From Paenibacillus tepidiphilus (lineage in GTDB: Bacteria; Bacillota; Bacilli; Paenibacillales; Paenibacillaceae), in contig NZ_VWRQ01000014.1 of assembly GCF_008635795.1 (NCBI RefSeq), forward strand, positions 124,001 to 188,000: DNA of 64,000 nt. The letters are read 5' to 3'. Shown in pieces: positions 32,496 to 40,512 of this stretch. A program made the position numbers and the translations under genes. How positions within the stretch are numbered: position 1 is the stretch's first letter; each line of letters opens with the position of its first letter. The notes under the pieces were generated by a model, which did not search any database, was not told the origin of the DNA, and saw nothing but the letters and a program-made list of their open reading frames with translations.

Positions 32496-32509
32496 GTGAC
32501 ATAGCTCAC
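32496..32509. promoter_or_regulatory. Crp/Fnr-like palindrome
   Basis: GTGA-N6-TCAC forms a perfect dyad with CATAGC in the middle, matching the core of the TGTGA-N6-TCACA site of Crp/Fnr regulators. It lies about 230 bp before gltD. The rest of this 265-bp gap holds GC-rich inverted repeats but no convincing gene. Confidence 0.35.
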
Positions 32510-32735
32510 GTCCGGCCCGGGGTATAGATGGTAATATGAAGGCATTTATTCCCCAATTCCGTGTATGTGAAGGGCCCGTCCAGGACGTTGTCCGCGTCTT
32601 GCGGCAGCTGATTGCTTCGCTGCTTCACAGTGGCGCATCGGTAGCCGGTGCTACTTGCCCGGAGGTATTGTGGGGAAGAATACCGCCTTCCGGGGTTCCC
32701 GGCGGCCAATCAGAGAGACTCGGAGGATGACAGGA

Positions 32736-34220
32736 ATGGGTAAAGCAACCGGATTTTTGGAATATCAACGGCAGACTCCTGCGGAGTGCGAGCCTTTGCA
32801 GCGGATTAAGAACTGGAATGAATTTGCGGTGCCTCTCGATGAGGAGAAATTGAAGGAGCAAGGGGCGCGCTGCATGGACTGCGGAACTCCGTTCTGCCAT
32901 GTGGGACGTCTGCTCTCCGGGATGGCTTCCGGCTGCCCGCTGCACAATTTGATTCCCGAATGGAACGACATGGTATATAAGGGCAACTGGGAGGTTGCCT
33001 TGAAGCGTCTGCATAAGACGAATAATTTCCCTGAGTTCACAGGACGCGTCTGTCCTGCGCCTTGTGAAGGAGCCTGCACGGTAGGGCTGCATGGCAAGCC
33101 GGTTACGATCAAGTCGATTGAGAAAGCCATCGTCGACCGTGGCTTCGCCGAAGGCTGGATTGTACCCGAGCCGCCGCAGAATCGCACCGGCAAGAAGGTA
33201 GCGGTTGTAGGCTCCGGCCCGGCCGGTCTCGCCTGCGCCGCACAGCTGAATAAGGCGGGGCACAGCGTTACCGTCTATGAACGTGCTGACCGGATCGGCG
33301 GACTCCTCACGTACGGTATCCCGAATATGAAGCTCGACAAGGCCAAGGTGCAGCGACGGGTGGATTTACTTGCTGCAGAAGGCGTTACCTTCGTTACGCG
33401 TACCGAGATCGGCAAGGATATCCCGGCAGCTCAGCTTCAGGAAGAACATGATGCGGTGGTGCTCTGCGGCGGCTCCACCAAGGCACGCGATCTGCCGGTG
33501 GAAGGCCGTGAGCTGGGGGGAATTTATCAGGCGATGGAATTCCTCACGCTGAATACGAAGAGCCTGCTTGATTCGGAGCTGGCGGACGGTGAGTACATCT
33601 CGGCGGCAGGCAAGGATGTAGTTGTCATCGGCGGCGGCGATACCGGCACCGACTGTGTGGCCACTTCGATCCGCCATGGCTGCAAGAGCGTGATCCAACT
33701 GGAGATCATGCCGCAGGCGCCGCTCAGCCGTCAGGCCAGCAACCCTTGGCCGGAATATCCGAAGGTGCTGAAGGTGGACTACGGCCAGCAGGAGGCGGAA
33801 GCCCTTTATCAGGAGGACCCGCGCCGTTATCTGGTCTCCACCAAGCGGTTCGTCGGCGACGACGGCGGACAGGTGCAGGAGTTGCACACGGTCCGCATCG
33901 AGTGGGTGCGGAATGCCGAAGGCCGGATGATCATGCAGGAAGTACCGGGCAGCGAAGAGGTCATTCCGGCACAGCTCGTGCTGCTCGCGCTGGGCTTTAC
34001 CGGACCCGAGGAAGCGCTGCTGGATCAGCTTGGCGTGGAGCGTGATGAACGCTCGAACGTCAAGGCTGAGCTTGGAGCCATGGCTACAAGCGTGGAAGGC
34101 GTCTTCGCCGCCGGTGATATCCGCCGCGGCCAGAGCCTTGTCGTCTGGGCGATCCATGAGGGCCGCGAGACGGCCCGCGAGGTGGACCGTTATCTGATGG
34201 GCTCGTCGAATTTGCCTTGA
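32736..34220 (+). CDS. gltD: Glutamate synthase (NADPH) small subunit
   Basis: 494 residues. The N-terminal Fe-S region has CMDCGTPFC, GCPLHN and CPAPCEGAC. FAD binding follows at VAVVGSGPAGLACA (about 150) and NADPH binding at VVIGGGDTGTDC (about 290). It passes electrons from NADPH to the large GltA/B subunit for ammonium assimilation. ATG 32736 with GGAGG 9 bases upstream is preferred to ATG 32727, which abuts that site. No large subunit gene is adjacent, so it may pair with a distant GltA or serve another oxidoreductase. Confidence 0.93.
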   Translation: MGKATGFLEYQRQTPAECEPLQRIKNWNEFAVPLDEEKLKEQGARCMDCGTPFCHVGRLLSGMASGCPLHNLIPEWNDMVYKGNWEVALKRLHKTNNFPEFTGRVCPAPCEGACTVGLHGKPVTIKSIEKAIVDRGFAEGWIVPEPPQNRTGKKVAVVGSGPAGLACAAQLNKAGHSVTVYERADRIGGLLTYGIPNMKLDKAKVQRRVDLLAAEGVTFVTRTEIGKDIPAAQLQEEHDAVVLCGGSTKARDLPVEGRELGGIYQAMEFLTLNTKSLLDSELADGEYISAAGKDVVVIGGGDTGTDCVATSIRHGCKSVIQLEIMPQAPLSRQASNPWPEYPKVLKVDYGQQEAEALYQEDPRRYLVSTKRFVGDDGGQVQELHTVRIEWVRNAEGRMIMQEVPGSEEVIPAQLVLLALGFTGPEEALLDQLGVERDERSNVKAELGAMATSVEGVFAAGDIRRGQSLVVWAIHEGRETAREVDRYLMGSSNLP

Positions 34221-34265
34221 GTACTATACTTATTTAATAAAGAACACAGCCGGGAAGAACCCGGT

Positions 34266-34297
34266 GCGGGCGCCTTCTGAGGGCGTCCGTTTTAATT
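34266..34297 (+). terminator. gltD terminator
   Basis: GCGGGCGCC pairs with GGGCGTCCGT across a short loop, followed by TTTTAATTTTAATT. AT-richer DNA begins directly after it. Confidence 0.7.
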
Positions 34298-34417
34298 TTA
34301 ATTGTAAAAGCAAGCAACAGGATTTACATGGGATTATTTAGTAGAATTGTTGTTTGGAGAACGGAATCATATTATGATTGTTGTAGCATAAGTGATGGCT
34401 TTGAAAGAGGGTTTGCT

Positions 34418-35269
34418 ATGGATACAAATAATATGGTTCTTAACCGTTTCTTCTCGCGGAGTTCCATAAGTGATTGGACTAATGATCTTACCAATGAGGC
34501 CTATACTGCGACTGTCGACAGATACTTGGGTAATCCCGGGGGCGTTACCAATAAAAAGGTAATAGGCGATGTATACAATATCATAACCAAAAATTATCGA
34601 AATGAATATTTCTATAAAAATACACTATTAAATAAATTGCTGCTCGGCAGACATAGTTTGAAGACAACTACAGCTCTGACAGAGGTTCTTGTCCATAAAT
34701 CCAAAGCCGATTTTGTATTGATCAACGGTAAGGCAGTGGTATACGAGATCAAAACAGAGCTGGACAACCTTGACCGGCTGGAGAGTCAATTGAATGATTA
34801 CTACAAGGGCTTCGATAATGTCTGTGTTGTAACCTGCGAATCCAACTATAAGCGCGTATTTAAGATTTTGGAGCAAACTTCAGTTGGTATTTATATTCTG
34901 ACTCAGCGCAACACTTTAAGTCTTCGCAAGCCGCCAATTGCTGACGGGTCGAAATTGGACTACAGAACGATGTTTAAGATGCTGCGGAAGCAGGAGTTCG
35001 AGAGCATTCTGCTCAGACATTTCCATGAGCTTCCTGTCACGGAGCAAGTACATTACTACAAAGCATGTTGTGAACAGTTTCGTAAGATTCCCATAGAGCT
35101 GGCCTATCGGTATATGTTGTTAGAGTTAAAGCGCAGGGTTACCATAGACTCAGAGGCTTTTCAAGCCCTTGTGCCCTACGAAATGAAATTTTCGGTTTAT
35201 TTTTCAAATTTTAAAAAGGAAGATTACTTCAAGCTGAATGCTTTCCTGGCGAAAAAATTTGGAGGTTGA
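34418..35269 (+). CDS. sce7726-family protein with PD-(D/E)XK-nuclease signature
   Basis: 283 residues. I recognise the sce7726 family (named from Sorangium; function unknown). Residues about 89-112 (ALTEVLVHKSKADF, then VVYEIKTELD) present E89, D98, E110 and K112 in the order E...D...ExK of restriction-endonuclease-like folds, with a following helix rich in Asp, Leu and Gln. It is therefore a probable DNA or RNA nuclease, by motif inference. ATG 34418 has AGAGGG 8 bases upstream; ATG 34328 has none. It is first in a three-gene AT-rich operon with sce7725 and a RES-domain protein. Confidence 0.75.
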   Translation: MDTNNMVLNRFFSRSSISDWTNDLTNEAYTATVDRYLGNPGGVTNKKVIGDVYNIITKNYRNEYFYKNTLLNKLLLGRHSLKTTTALTEVLVHKSKADFVLINGKAVVYEIKTELDNLDRLESQLNDYYKGFDNVCVVTCESNYKRVFKILEQTSVGIYILTQRNTLSLRKPPIADGSKLDYRTMFKMLRKQEFESILLRHFHELPVTEQVHYYKACCEQFRKIPIELAYRYMLLELKRRVTIDSEAFQALVPYEMKFSVYFSNFKKEDYFKLNAFLAKKFGG

Positions 35270-35275
35270 TCGTGA

Positions 35276-36211
35276 ATGTACTTTCCGTATTTGAGAGGCC
35301 GGCAATATGAATTATTGGCTCTGCGCGAACTGTTGGAACGTGAATGTATCGGCGAACATGTAATTCCGATCGTTGAACCGCTTAAATTATCTGCTACCTT
35401 AATTAAAGCCTTGGAGTACTTTGCCTCCAGAGAAAGGCCGATTGCTGTCATCCATAACCCCAAGGTAGGATCGTTTGCGGACGAACTGGAGCAATTGGCC
35501 GGCTCTCCGCTCAGAGAAGCTTATGAACGCCTCCTGTCAAACCAAGTCATTATTAAAGCCCACATACTAAATCATCAATCCCAAACTGAACTTGCGCAGC
35601 TCACCCCCTTAGGGGTGGTGCAGGAAGACCTGTTGATTATTTGCGAGAACAGGGATGTGTTGGACTTCTATGGGCAGCATTTGAATGATCAGCCTTCCAG
35701 ATATCATCTGATTCCCGGCGACAGTGCATTCAGGCGAAAATTAAAAGCTAACAGGGTGCTTCTGGATGATAAGTTTACCAAACAACTGCGTAATGTAGAC
35801 TACTTGAAGACGGAAGATGAGTTCTTCTCGGAGGATCACATTTATTTTGCGGATGAGAACTACATTGGCTTCTCGGACTACTCCATTGTGGGCAGACCGT
35901 ATACTGAATCGGGATTCGCTCCTTTTGCCATTGCGATACATATTGTTTACTTTGATGAATTACGCAATTTGCGAATTAAACATTTTGTTTCGGATTCCAA
36001 CGAGGACCTCAATGACCCCGCAGGCAAGTTCTATGAAGCGGTTACGAAATTGGCGGCGTGGTATAGGGAGGTAAATGTAAGGACTTACGGCATAGACCAG
36101 TTGGTGGGGCATTTTGAGGCGGGGACTTATCCCGGTCTGGGAATTGTAAAGAAGCTTTCTATTATGCATCATCTTGAGCTCGTATCCCGATACTTGGACG
36201 AGGTGTTGTAA
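35276..36211 (+). CDS. sce7725-family protein
   Basis: 311 residues of the sce7725 family, regularly paired with sce7726. The opening MYFPYLRGRQYELLALREL and VIPIVEPLK resemble the T4-beta-like (PF14350) proteins of unknown function, suggesting a TIM-barrel-like alternation of strands and helices. No catalytic motif is evident. It starts 6 bp after sce7726 behind GGAGGT, and the next gene begins one base after its stop, so all three are likely made together. Confidence 0.7.
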   Translation: MYFPYLRGRQYELLALRELLERECIGEHVIPIVEPLKLSATLIKALEYFASRERPIAVIHNPKVGSFADELEQLAGSPLREAYERLLSNQVIIKAHILNHQSQTELAQLTPLGVVQEDLLIICENRDVLDFYGQHLNDQPSRYHLIPGDSAFRRKLKANRVLLDDKFTKQLRNVDYLKTEDEFFSEDHIYFADENYIGFSDYSIVGRPYTESGFAPFAIAIHIVYFDELRNLRIKHFVSDSNEDLNDPAGKFYEAVTKLAAWYREVNVRTYGIDQLVGHFEAGTYPGLGIVKKLSIMHHLELVSRYLDEVL

Positions 36212-36212
36212 T

Positions 36213-37322
36213 ATGATCTGTTGCACGGAATGCTTCAGGGACATTGAAGTGAAGTCGATTATTAGACGATTGCAGAGGCTGGGTCGATGCACAACTTGCG
36301 GAAACTTGAATGTCTACATTTACGATACGGAGACGGATGATGAGTTGACCGAGGTATTTGAAACCCTACTGAGTGCATATACCCCGGTAAGCAGTTTGCC
36401 GGAAGAATTCCCAAGAGGAAATTTAAGCCTGCTGAAACATGAACTGCATGATAGCTGGAATATCTTCAATCTTGATCCTAATACCATATACAGTTTGGTT
36501 ACCTGTATTTGCCGGGAACGATACAGAAGCATACCGGAGTTGTTCGATGCCCCTATTGGGATTCTACAATCGGAGCAGCGGAGTTATCTTGATGAGAACT
36601 CCCTTCTTAAAACCTATCACTGGGAAGACTTCGTGGAAGCAATCAAGACGCAGAACCGTTTTCATACCGATCACCTGAATGAAGAGGTGTTGCAAATCTT
36701 CTGCTCCTACGTGAAGAAGATTTATCCGGTCGGCAGTGTCTTTTATAGGGCCAGAATTTCGGACAAGCTGGGGTTTCCTGCTGATCAAATGTATGCTCCC
36801 CCACCAGGAATGGCAAGTGCGGGTAGAGCAAATCCTGAGGGGATCAGCCATTTATATCTGTCCGATGAGGTAATGACGACTCTGAAGGAGGTTAGAGCCG
36901 GAGCACATGATTATGTAACAGTGGGAAGGTTCGAATTGAACGAGGACATCAATATTGTTGATTTAACGGCAATTAACAGGATTAGCGCCTTCTCAGAACT
37001 GAACGCTACCCAGCATGCCATCAATAAGAGGCATTTGGAGAAAATTAATCGGGAGATTGCTAAGCCACTCAGGCGCCAGGATAGTCATCTGGATTATTTA
37101 CCCACTCAGTACATTACTGATTTTATAAAAAGCATCAAGAATGAAGAAGGACAAAGAGAGTACGCTGGGATCGAGTATGTCAGCACAATGAATCAAGACG
37201 AGAAAGGCTTTAACTTGACTGTGTTTGATGAGAGTCTTTTTACCTGTACCGCACTGACGGTGATTCATATCAAGGGACTAACTTATAGCGCCCCGGGCAG
37301 GTACGAGTGGAGACCAGTTTAA
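36213..37322 (+). CDS. RES-domain protein with N-terminal zinc ribbon
   Basis: 369 residues. C3/C4, C7, C26 and C29 form a zinc ribbon, followed by a helical segment of the HEPN/RES N-terminal kind (about 40-165). The RES domain (about 170-365) shows VFYRARI (R179), a GRANPEG turn, LYLSDEVMTTLKE (Y215, E226) and EYVSTMN (S324), in the same order as the catalytic Arg-Tyr-Glu-Ser of RES toxins, which degrade NAD+. No Xre antitoxin is adjacent. GAGGTG lies 7 bases before ATG 36213. As the third gene of the sce7726/sce7725 operon it may be the effector. Confidence 0.75.
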   Translation: MICCTECFRDIEVKSIIRRLQRLGRCTTCGNLNVYIYDTETDDELTEVFETLLSAYTPVSSLPEEFPRGNLSLLKHELHDSWNIFNLDPNTIYSLVTCICRERYRSIPELFDAPIGILQSEQRSYLDENSLLKTYHWEDFVEAIKTQNRFHTDHLNEEVLQIFCSYVKKIYPVGSVFYRARISDKLGFPADQMYAPPPGMASAGRANPEGISHLYLSDEVMTTLKEVRAGAHDYVTVGRFELNEDINIVDLTAINRISAFSELNATQHAINKRHLEKINREIAKPLRRQDSHLDYLPTQYITDFIKSIKNEEGQREYAGIEYVSTMNQDEKGFNLTVFDESLFTCTALTVIHIKGLTYSAPGRYEWRPV

Positions 37323-37350
37323 CTGAATACAGATTAAAGGAGAACTGCAC

Positions 37351-37893
37351 ATGAAGTTGATGTTTATTTCCGACATCCACGGCTCGCTGCACTGGCTGGA
37401 GAAGGCGCTGGAGAAGGCGGAGCAGGAGCAGCCGCATACGCTGGTTATTCTGGGAGACTTCCTGTACCACGGCCCGCGGAATCCGCTGCCGGACGGTTAT
37501 GACCCGCAAGGCGTAGCGGCCAGACTCAATGCCTACGGCAAATCGCTGGTGGCCGTCAGAGGCAACTGCGACGCCGAGGTGGACCAGATGCTGCTGCAAT
37601 TTCCAATGATGGGCGACTACGTGCTGATTCTCCACGAGGGCCGCAAAATCTACGCCACCCACGGCCACGGCTTCAGCATCGACAACCTGCCTGCGCTGAG
37701 TGCCGGAGACATCTTCATCCAGGGACATACCCACCTGCCGGTGGCTGATGTCAAGGACGGCATCATTGTGCTGAATCCTGGCTCCATCTCCCTGCCTAAG
37801 GAGAACAATCCTAACTCCTACGCTATACTGGAGAACGGCGAGTTTACGATCAAGGATTTTGCGGGGAAAACAGTAAAGCAGATCTCGCTGTAG
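37351..37893 (+). CDS. yfcE: YfcE-type metallophosphoesterase
   Basis: 180 residues of the calcineurin-like fold. Metal motifs are SDIHG, LGDFLYHG, RGNCD, THGHG and GHTH, all in the expected order. The YfcE/MJ0936 group hydrolyses phosphodiesters in vitro; the cellular substrate is unknown. It follows the RES gene by 28 bp with its own AAAGGAG site, but its higher GC matches the core genome, so it is probably not part of the island. Confidence 0.9.
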   Translation: MKLMFISDIHGSLHWLEKALEKAEQEQPHTLVILGDFLYHGPRNPLPDGYDPQGVAARLNAYGKSLVAVRGNCDAEVDQMLLQFPMMGDYVLILHEGRKIYATHGHGFSIDNLPALSAGDIFIQGHTHLPVADVKDGIIVLNPGSISLPKENNPNSYAILENGEFTIKDFAGKTVKQISL

Positions 37894-37919
37894 GAGTAAG
37901 AGGTGCGGCACTTCCTGAC

Positions 37920-37975
37920 CCGGGCGACATATCTTTCAATTAATCAATCTCCGTTCGCCCGGATCGCTTTTGTTT
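37920..37975 (+). terminator. Terminator of yfcE
   Basis: CCGGGCGA pairs with TCGCCCGG across a 27-base AT-rich loop, followed by a T-rich tail. Confidence 0.6.
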
Positions 37976-37977
37976 TA

Positions 37978-38318
37978 ATAGAGTTTTGAGTTTTTGAGTT
38001 TCGAGTGAGGTAAGGTGAACTGAGTTGGGTTGAGTTGAGGTATATGCGCAGTGCCTCACTGCTAAAAGACCCAGTGCACCTTATTTCACATTTTCTTATG
38101 CCTGCGACAACGTAACGGACCACCGTCAGGCAGTGGAGTTGCTTTCGCAGGTTCATTCTTTAAAGCCTTGGGCGCTGCCGACTCTGTTGTATTTTTCACA
38201 TGACCTTGGTCAGGGAGCGGGGATGAGTAATCTACACACCCACCTAACACAATAACAGCTGCTGTATGGCAACACCGATTCTCTTCAAGCTTCGTCCTCT
38301 ATTGTTTCTATATGAGCA
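37978..38318. repeat. Intergenic region with GAGTT low-complexity tract
   Basis: No gene is visible. From about 37980 to 38040 the sequence is a degenerate run of GAGTT/GGTTGAG units. Beyond it lies a stretch containing AACGTAACGGACCACCG that looks like a dispersed Paenibacillus intergenic repeat, though copies elsewhere cannot be checked here. Confidence 0.35.
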
Positions 38319-38486
38319 CTAGCGTGCTTGACGTTTGTATGTATACTGGTTTAACAAATCGTCAAGGATGACAGACTGTTCAATCACCTTGGGATGTGTC
38401 AGATGGCCGTAGCGCTGCTGGGTCTGATACAGCTTTCTCCGGGCCTTTTCTACCCTCATCCGCAGATTGTCTTGGTAATTTGGCAT
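38319..38486 (-). CDS. Spo0E-family aspartyl-phosphate phosphatase (55 residues)
   Basis: Short protein with a helix-turn-helix hairpin: RMRVEKARRKLYQTQQRYG, then LTHPKVIEQSVILDDLLNQY. The S-x-x-x-D pattern of the second helix (EQSVILDD) is the Spo0E hallmark. Such proteins dephosphorylate Spo0A~P or related regulators and delay sporulation. ATG 38486 has GGGAGGG 7 bases upstream. It lies a few hundred bases downstream of a peptide-sensing regulator cluster that could act on the same decision. Confidence 0.85.
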   Translation of the reverse strand: MPNYQDNLRMRVEKARRKLYQTQQRYGHLTHPKVIEQSVILDDLLNQYTYKRQAR

Positions 38487-38564
38487 GGTATTCCCTCCCT
38501 ATGTAGTACATTAGTATAATATGTCAAAAGTAGGAGGGCGCGACAATGTGCCGGGAAAAGAAAA

Positions 38565-38589
38565 AGAGCGGCGCTGGAGGCGCGGCTCT
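38565..38589 (-). terminator. Terminator of the regulator/peptide cluster
   Basis: On the - strand AGAGC-C-GCGC pairs with GCGC-C-GCTCT, with one mismatch, followed by a run of T. Confidence 0.75.
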
Positions 38590-38663
38590 AATAATTCCTC
38601 TAAGCTTTATGTAGAATATTATTACAGTACATATACTCTGTTTGTAAATTGATTGTCCGAGGT

Positions 38664-38804
38664 TTAACCCCCGCCACCGGATCCATGCTGCATTGTTTGA
38701 TATGTTACAGTCAATTTTTCTGTCGTCGTAGTTGATTCGATAGGGAGGGCTGATAATAGGATAAAGCTTATTACTGCAAGCAAGAGAACCTTTTGTTTCT
38801 TCAT
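38664..38804 (-). CDS. Secreted pro-peptide, likely quorum-sensing signal precursor
   Basis: 46 residues: MKKQK, then a hydrophobic signal core (about 6-20), a short polar linker with four Thr in a row, and a C-terminus QHGSGGGG. This is the architecture of Phr/AimP/AloP-type precursors, where the last 5-8 residues are released and re-imported by an oligopeptide permease. AGGAGGTG lies about 10 bases before the ATG. It is 147 bp downstream of an HTH-TPR regulator on the same strand, the usual order of receptor then peptide. From memory, AloP peptides of Paenibacillus polymyxa have a similar His-Gly-rich end. Confidence 0.75.
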   Translation of the reverse strand: MKKQKVLLLAVISFILLSALPIESTTTTEKLTVTYQTMQHGSGGGG

Positions 38805-38951
38805 TATTTTTGTGCACCTCCTAAATAAAATTTTTATTTTTTGCCTATGCCGATCTAACAATTGTTATAGGCTAGGCGGAGAAGAATATAATGGGATGAT
38901 AACTATATTATTGCATTAGTGAATTACCTGTGGCAAACATTTTTCTCTTCG

Positions 38952-40307
38952 TCATAACATTAAAAGGCTACCCATATGATAAGAGTATTTTTGGATTTGA
39001 TCTGTTGTCGCTAATGCTCTGTTTTTTTCAAATAATGCTACACATTTAACAATGTTCGAATTATTTGTAATTCTAATGGATGACTCTAAGCTTTCCAATA
39101 AATAGTAAAATGCTTTATCTAAATTTTTATGTGTAAAATAATAGACAGATAGTTCACTCATGAAAAAAGTATGCAATGTACTGGTCAATTGTTTTCTTAC
39201 TTTACCCAATCGACTAGTCTGTTCGTTATATGGAATATATCTTTTAAATTTTTTTAAAATATCATCAATGTTTAAAGAAAATTTATTAGCGGATTGGGTG
39301 ATTTTTATTAGGGCAGGAAATATTTCAGATTCGTGGTTTTCGACGTACATGACATAATCGGGAAGAATCTCGACATCTCCACTCATAAACCGATACAAAT
39401 AGGAATTAGCAGTATTCCATTCATGGAATTGAATTAATACTGTATCTTCAGCAGGGTCAGTAGGGAACTCTACCGAACTGAACTCAGAGATTAATGAGCA
39501 ATAATACAAGGCTCTTTCATAGTCTCCGCGTTCACTCCACGCTATAGAAATCATCAAATATGAGTAAAGGATATAGAAAATAAGAGGATGTTTTGAATGT
39601 CTTAGACTGCTCTCTTTTTTCTTAAAGTGTTGATATTGAACTCTCGATTTATGTCCTAAAAGATGTGCTAGTTCATCAACCTTCTTCCATCTTTGTAGTG
39701 AAGTAAACATATCAATTAATTGTTTAATAGCATCCAATTGATCTTCTTCATCTAATCGTTCCACATAAGGCTCGAATTGATTGGCTGCATGTAAATTGGC
39801 CTCCTGATTATCTCCTAGCGCAATATGAAATAAACGATAGTGGCACAAGGCCAGACGTTCAGAATGCTGAAAACGTTCTCCTTCGGCCACACTTTTATAA
39901 ATGATTTCTGCAGCGGCATATTTCTGCTGTGTGAATAATTCCTCGGCTGTATCAAACAACATTGGCAAGTAGAACAAATTGTCCAGAATATTGCTAACTA
40001 CCCGATGAATTGCCTCCAATTTATTTAATTCCGCACATCGCAGCAGGAGAGGTCCAATTCGGCGCCAATCTGCTGCACCATTAATGATATAACATTCTAT
40101 GTACAGATCGTAAAAATAACCATCGTTCATCCCCATAGCTTGCGTAATCTTGTCTAGCTGCTGCATGGCTATTGGGCGATTTCCGTTAACAATGTTGCTT
40201 AGGGTTCCGGAATGCATTCCAGAACGTTCGGCAAATTTGGATATAGTTAAATTCTCTCGTTCTATGTAATCTTCTATTTCGGTTAATATCGTGGCTCCAG
40301 GGTTCAA
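38952..40307 (-). CDS. HTH-TPR (RRNPP/AloR-like) regulator 1, with cognate peptide gene
   Basis: 451 residues. An Xre-type HTH (about 15-60: LTISKFAERSGMHSGTLSNIVNG) precedes a helical C-terminal part with TPR-like repeats, as in peptide receptors of the Rap/PlcR/AimR group. Cognate peptide binding would change DNA binding. It starts at TTG 40307 behind AGGAGGTCT. The sequence is visibly AT-rich. Two paralogues lie directly upstream (40513-41889 and 41929-43305); only this copy has a peptide gene following it. Confidence 0.82.
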   Translation of the reverse strand: MNPGATILTEIEDYIERENLTISKFAERSGMHSGTLSNIVNGNRPIAMQQLDKITQAMGMNDGYFYDLYIECYIINGAADWRRIGPLLLRCAELNKLEAIHRVVSNILDNLFYLPMLFDTAEELFTQQKYAAAEIIYKSVAEGERFQHSERLALCHYRLFHIALGDNQEANLHAANQFEPYVERLDEEDQLDAIKQLIDMFTSLQRWKKVDELAHLLGHKSRVQYQHFKKKESSLRHSKHPLIFYILYSYLMISIAWSERGDYERALYYCSLISEFSSVEFPTDPAEDTVLIQFHEWNTANSYLYRFMSGDVEILPDYVMYVENHESEIFPALIKITQSANKFSLNIDDILKKFKRYIPYNEQTSRLGKVRKQLTSTLHTFFMSELSVYYFTHKNLDKAFYYLLESLESSIRITNNSNIVKCVALFEKNRALATTDQIQKYSYHMGSLLML

Positions 40308-40461
40308 AACAAGACCTCCTCTCCAAACAATACTTAAATTATCAGAAAGATTATATTTATTCCAGTATTATACAAAATGAACCATTGGTCAATATTTACA
40401 CATGAATGAATTGTGAATTTGTTTTTATTTATGCGAAATTATTTATAAATAAATTAAAAAG

Positions 40462-40489
40462 ACCACTATATAGGAAGTGGTCTATGCTA
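40462..40489 (-). terminator. Terminator downstream of regulator 2
   Basis: AGACCACT pairs with AGTGGTCT across about 8 bases, followed by T on the - strand. It separates regulators 2 and 3 from regulator 1. Confidence 0.7.
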
Positions 40490-40512
40490 GTTTGTATTTG
40501 GTTGTCATTCGA

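Noticed and set aside
32536..32730. 64-codon ORF in the gltD leader
   Set aside because: It has no ribosome binding site and no similarity, and it overlaps the gltD start; more likely untranslated leader.
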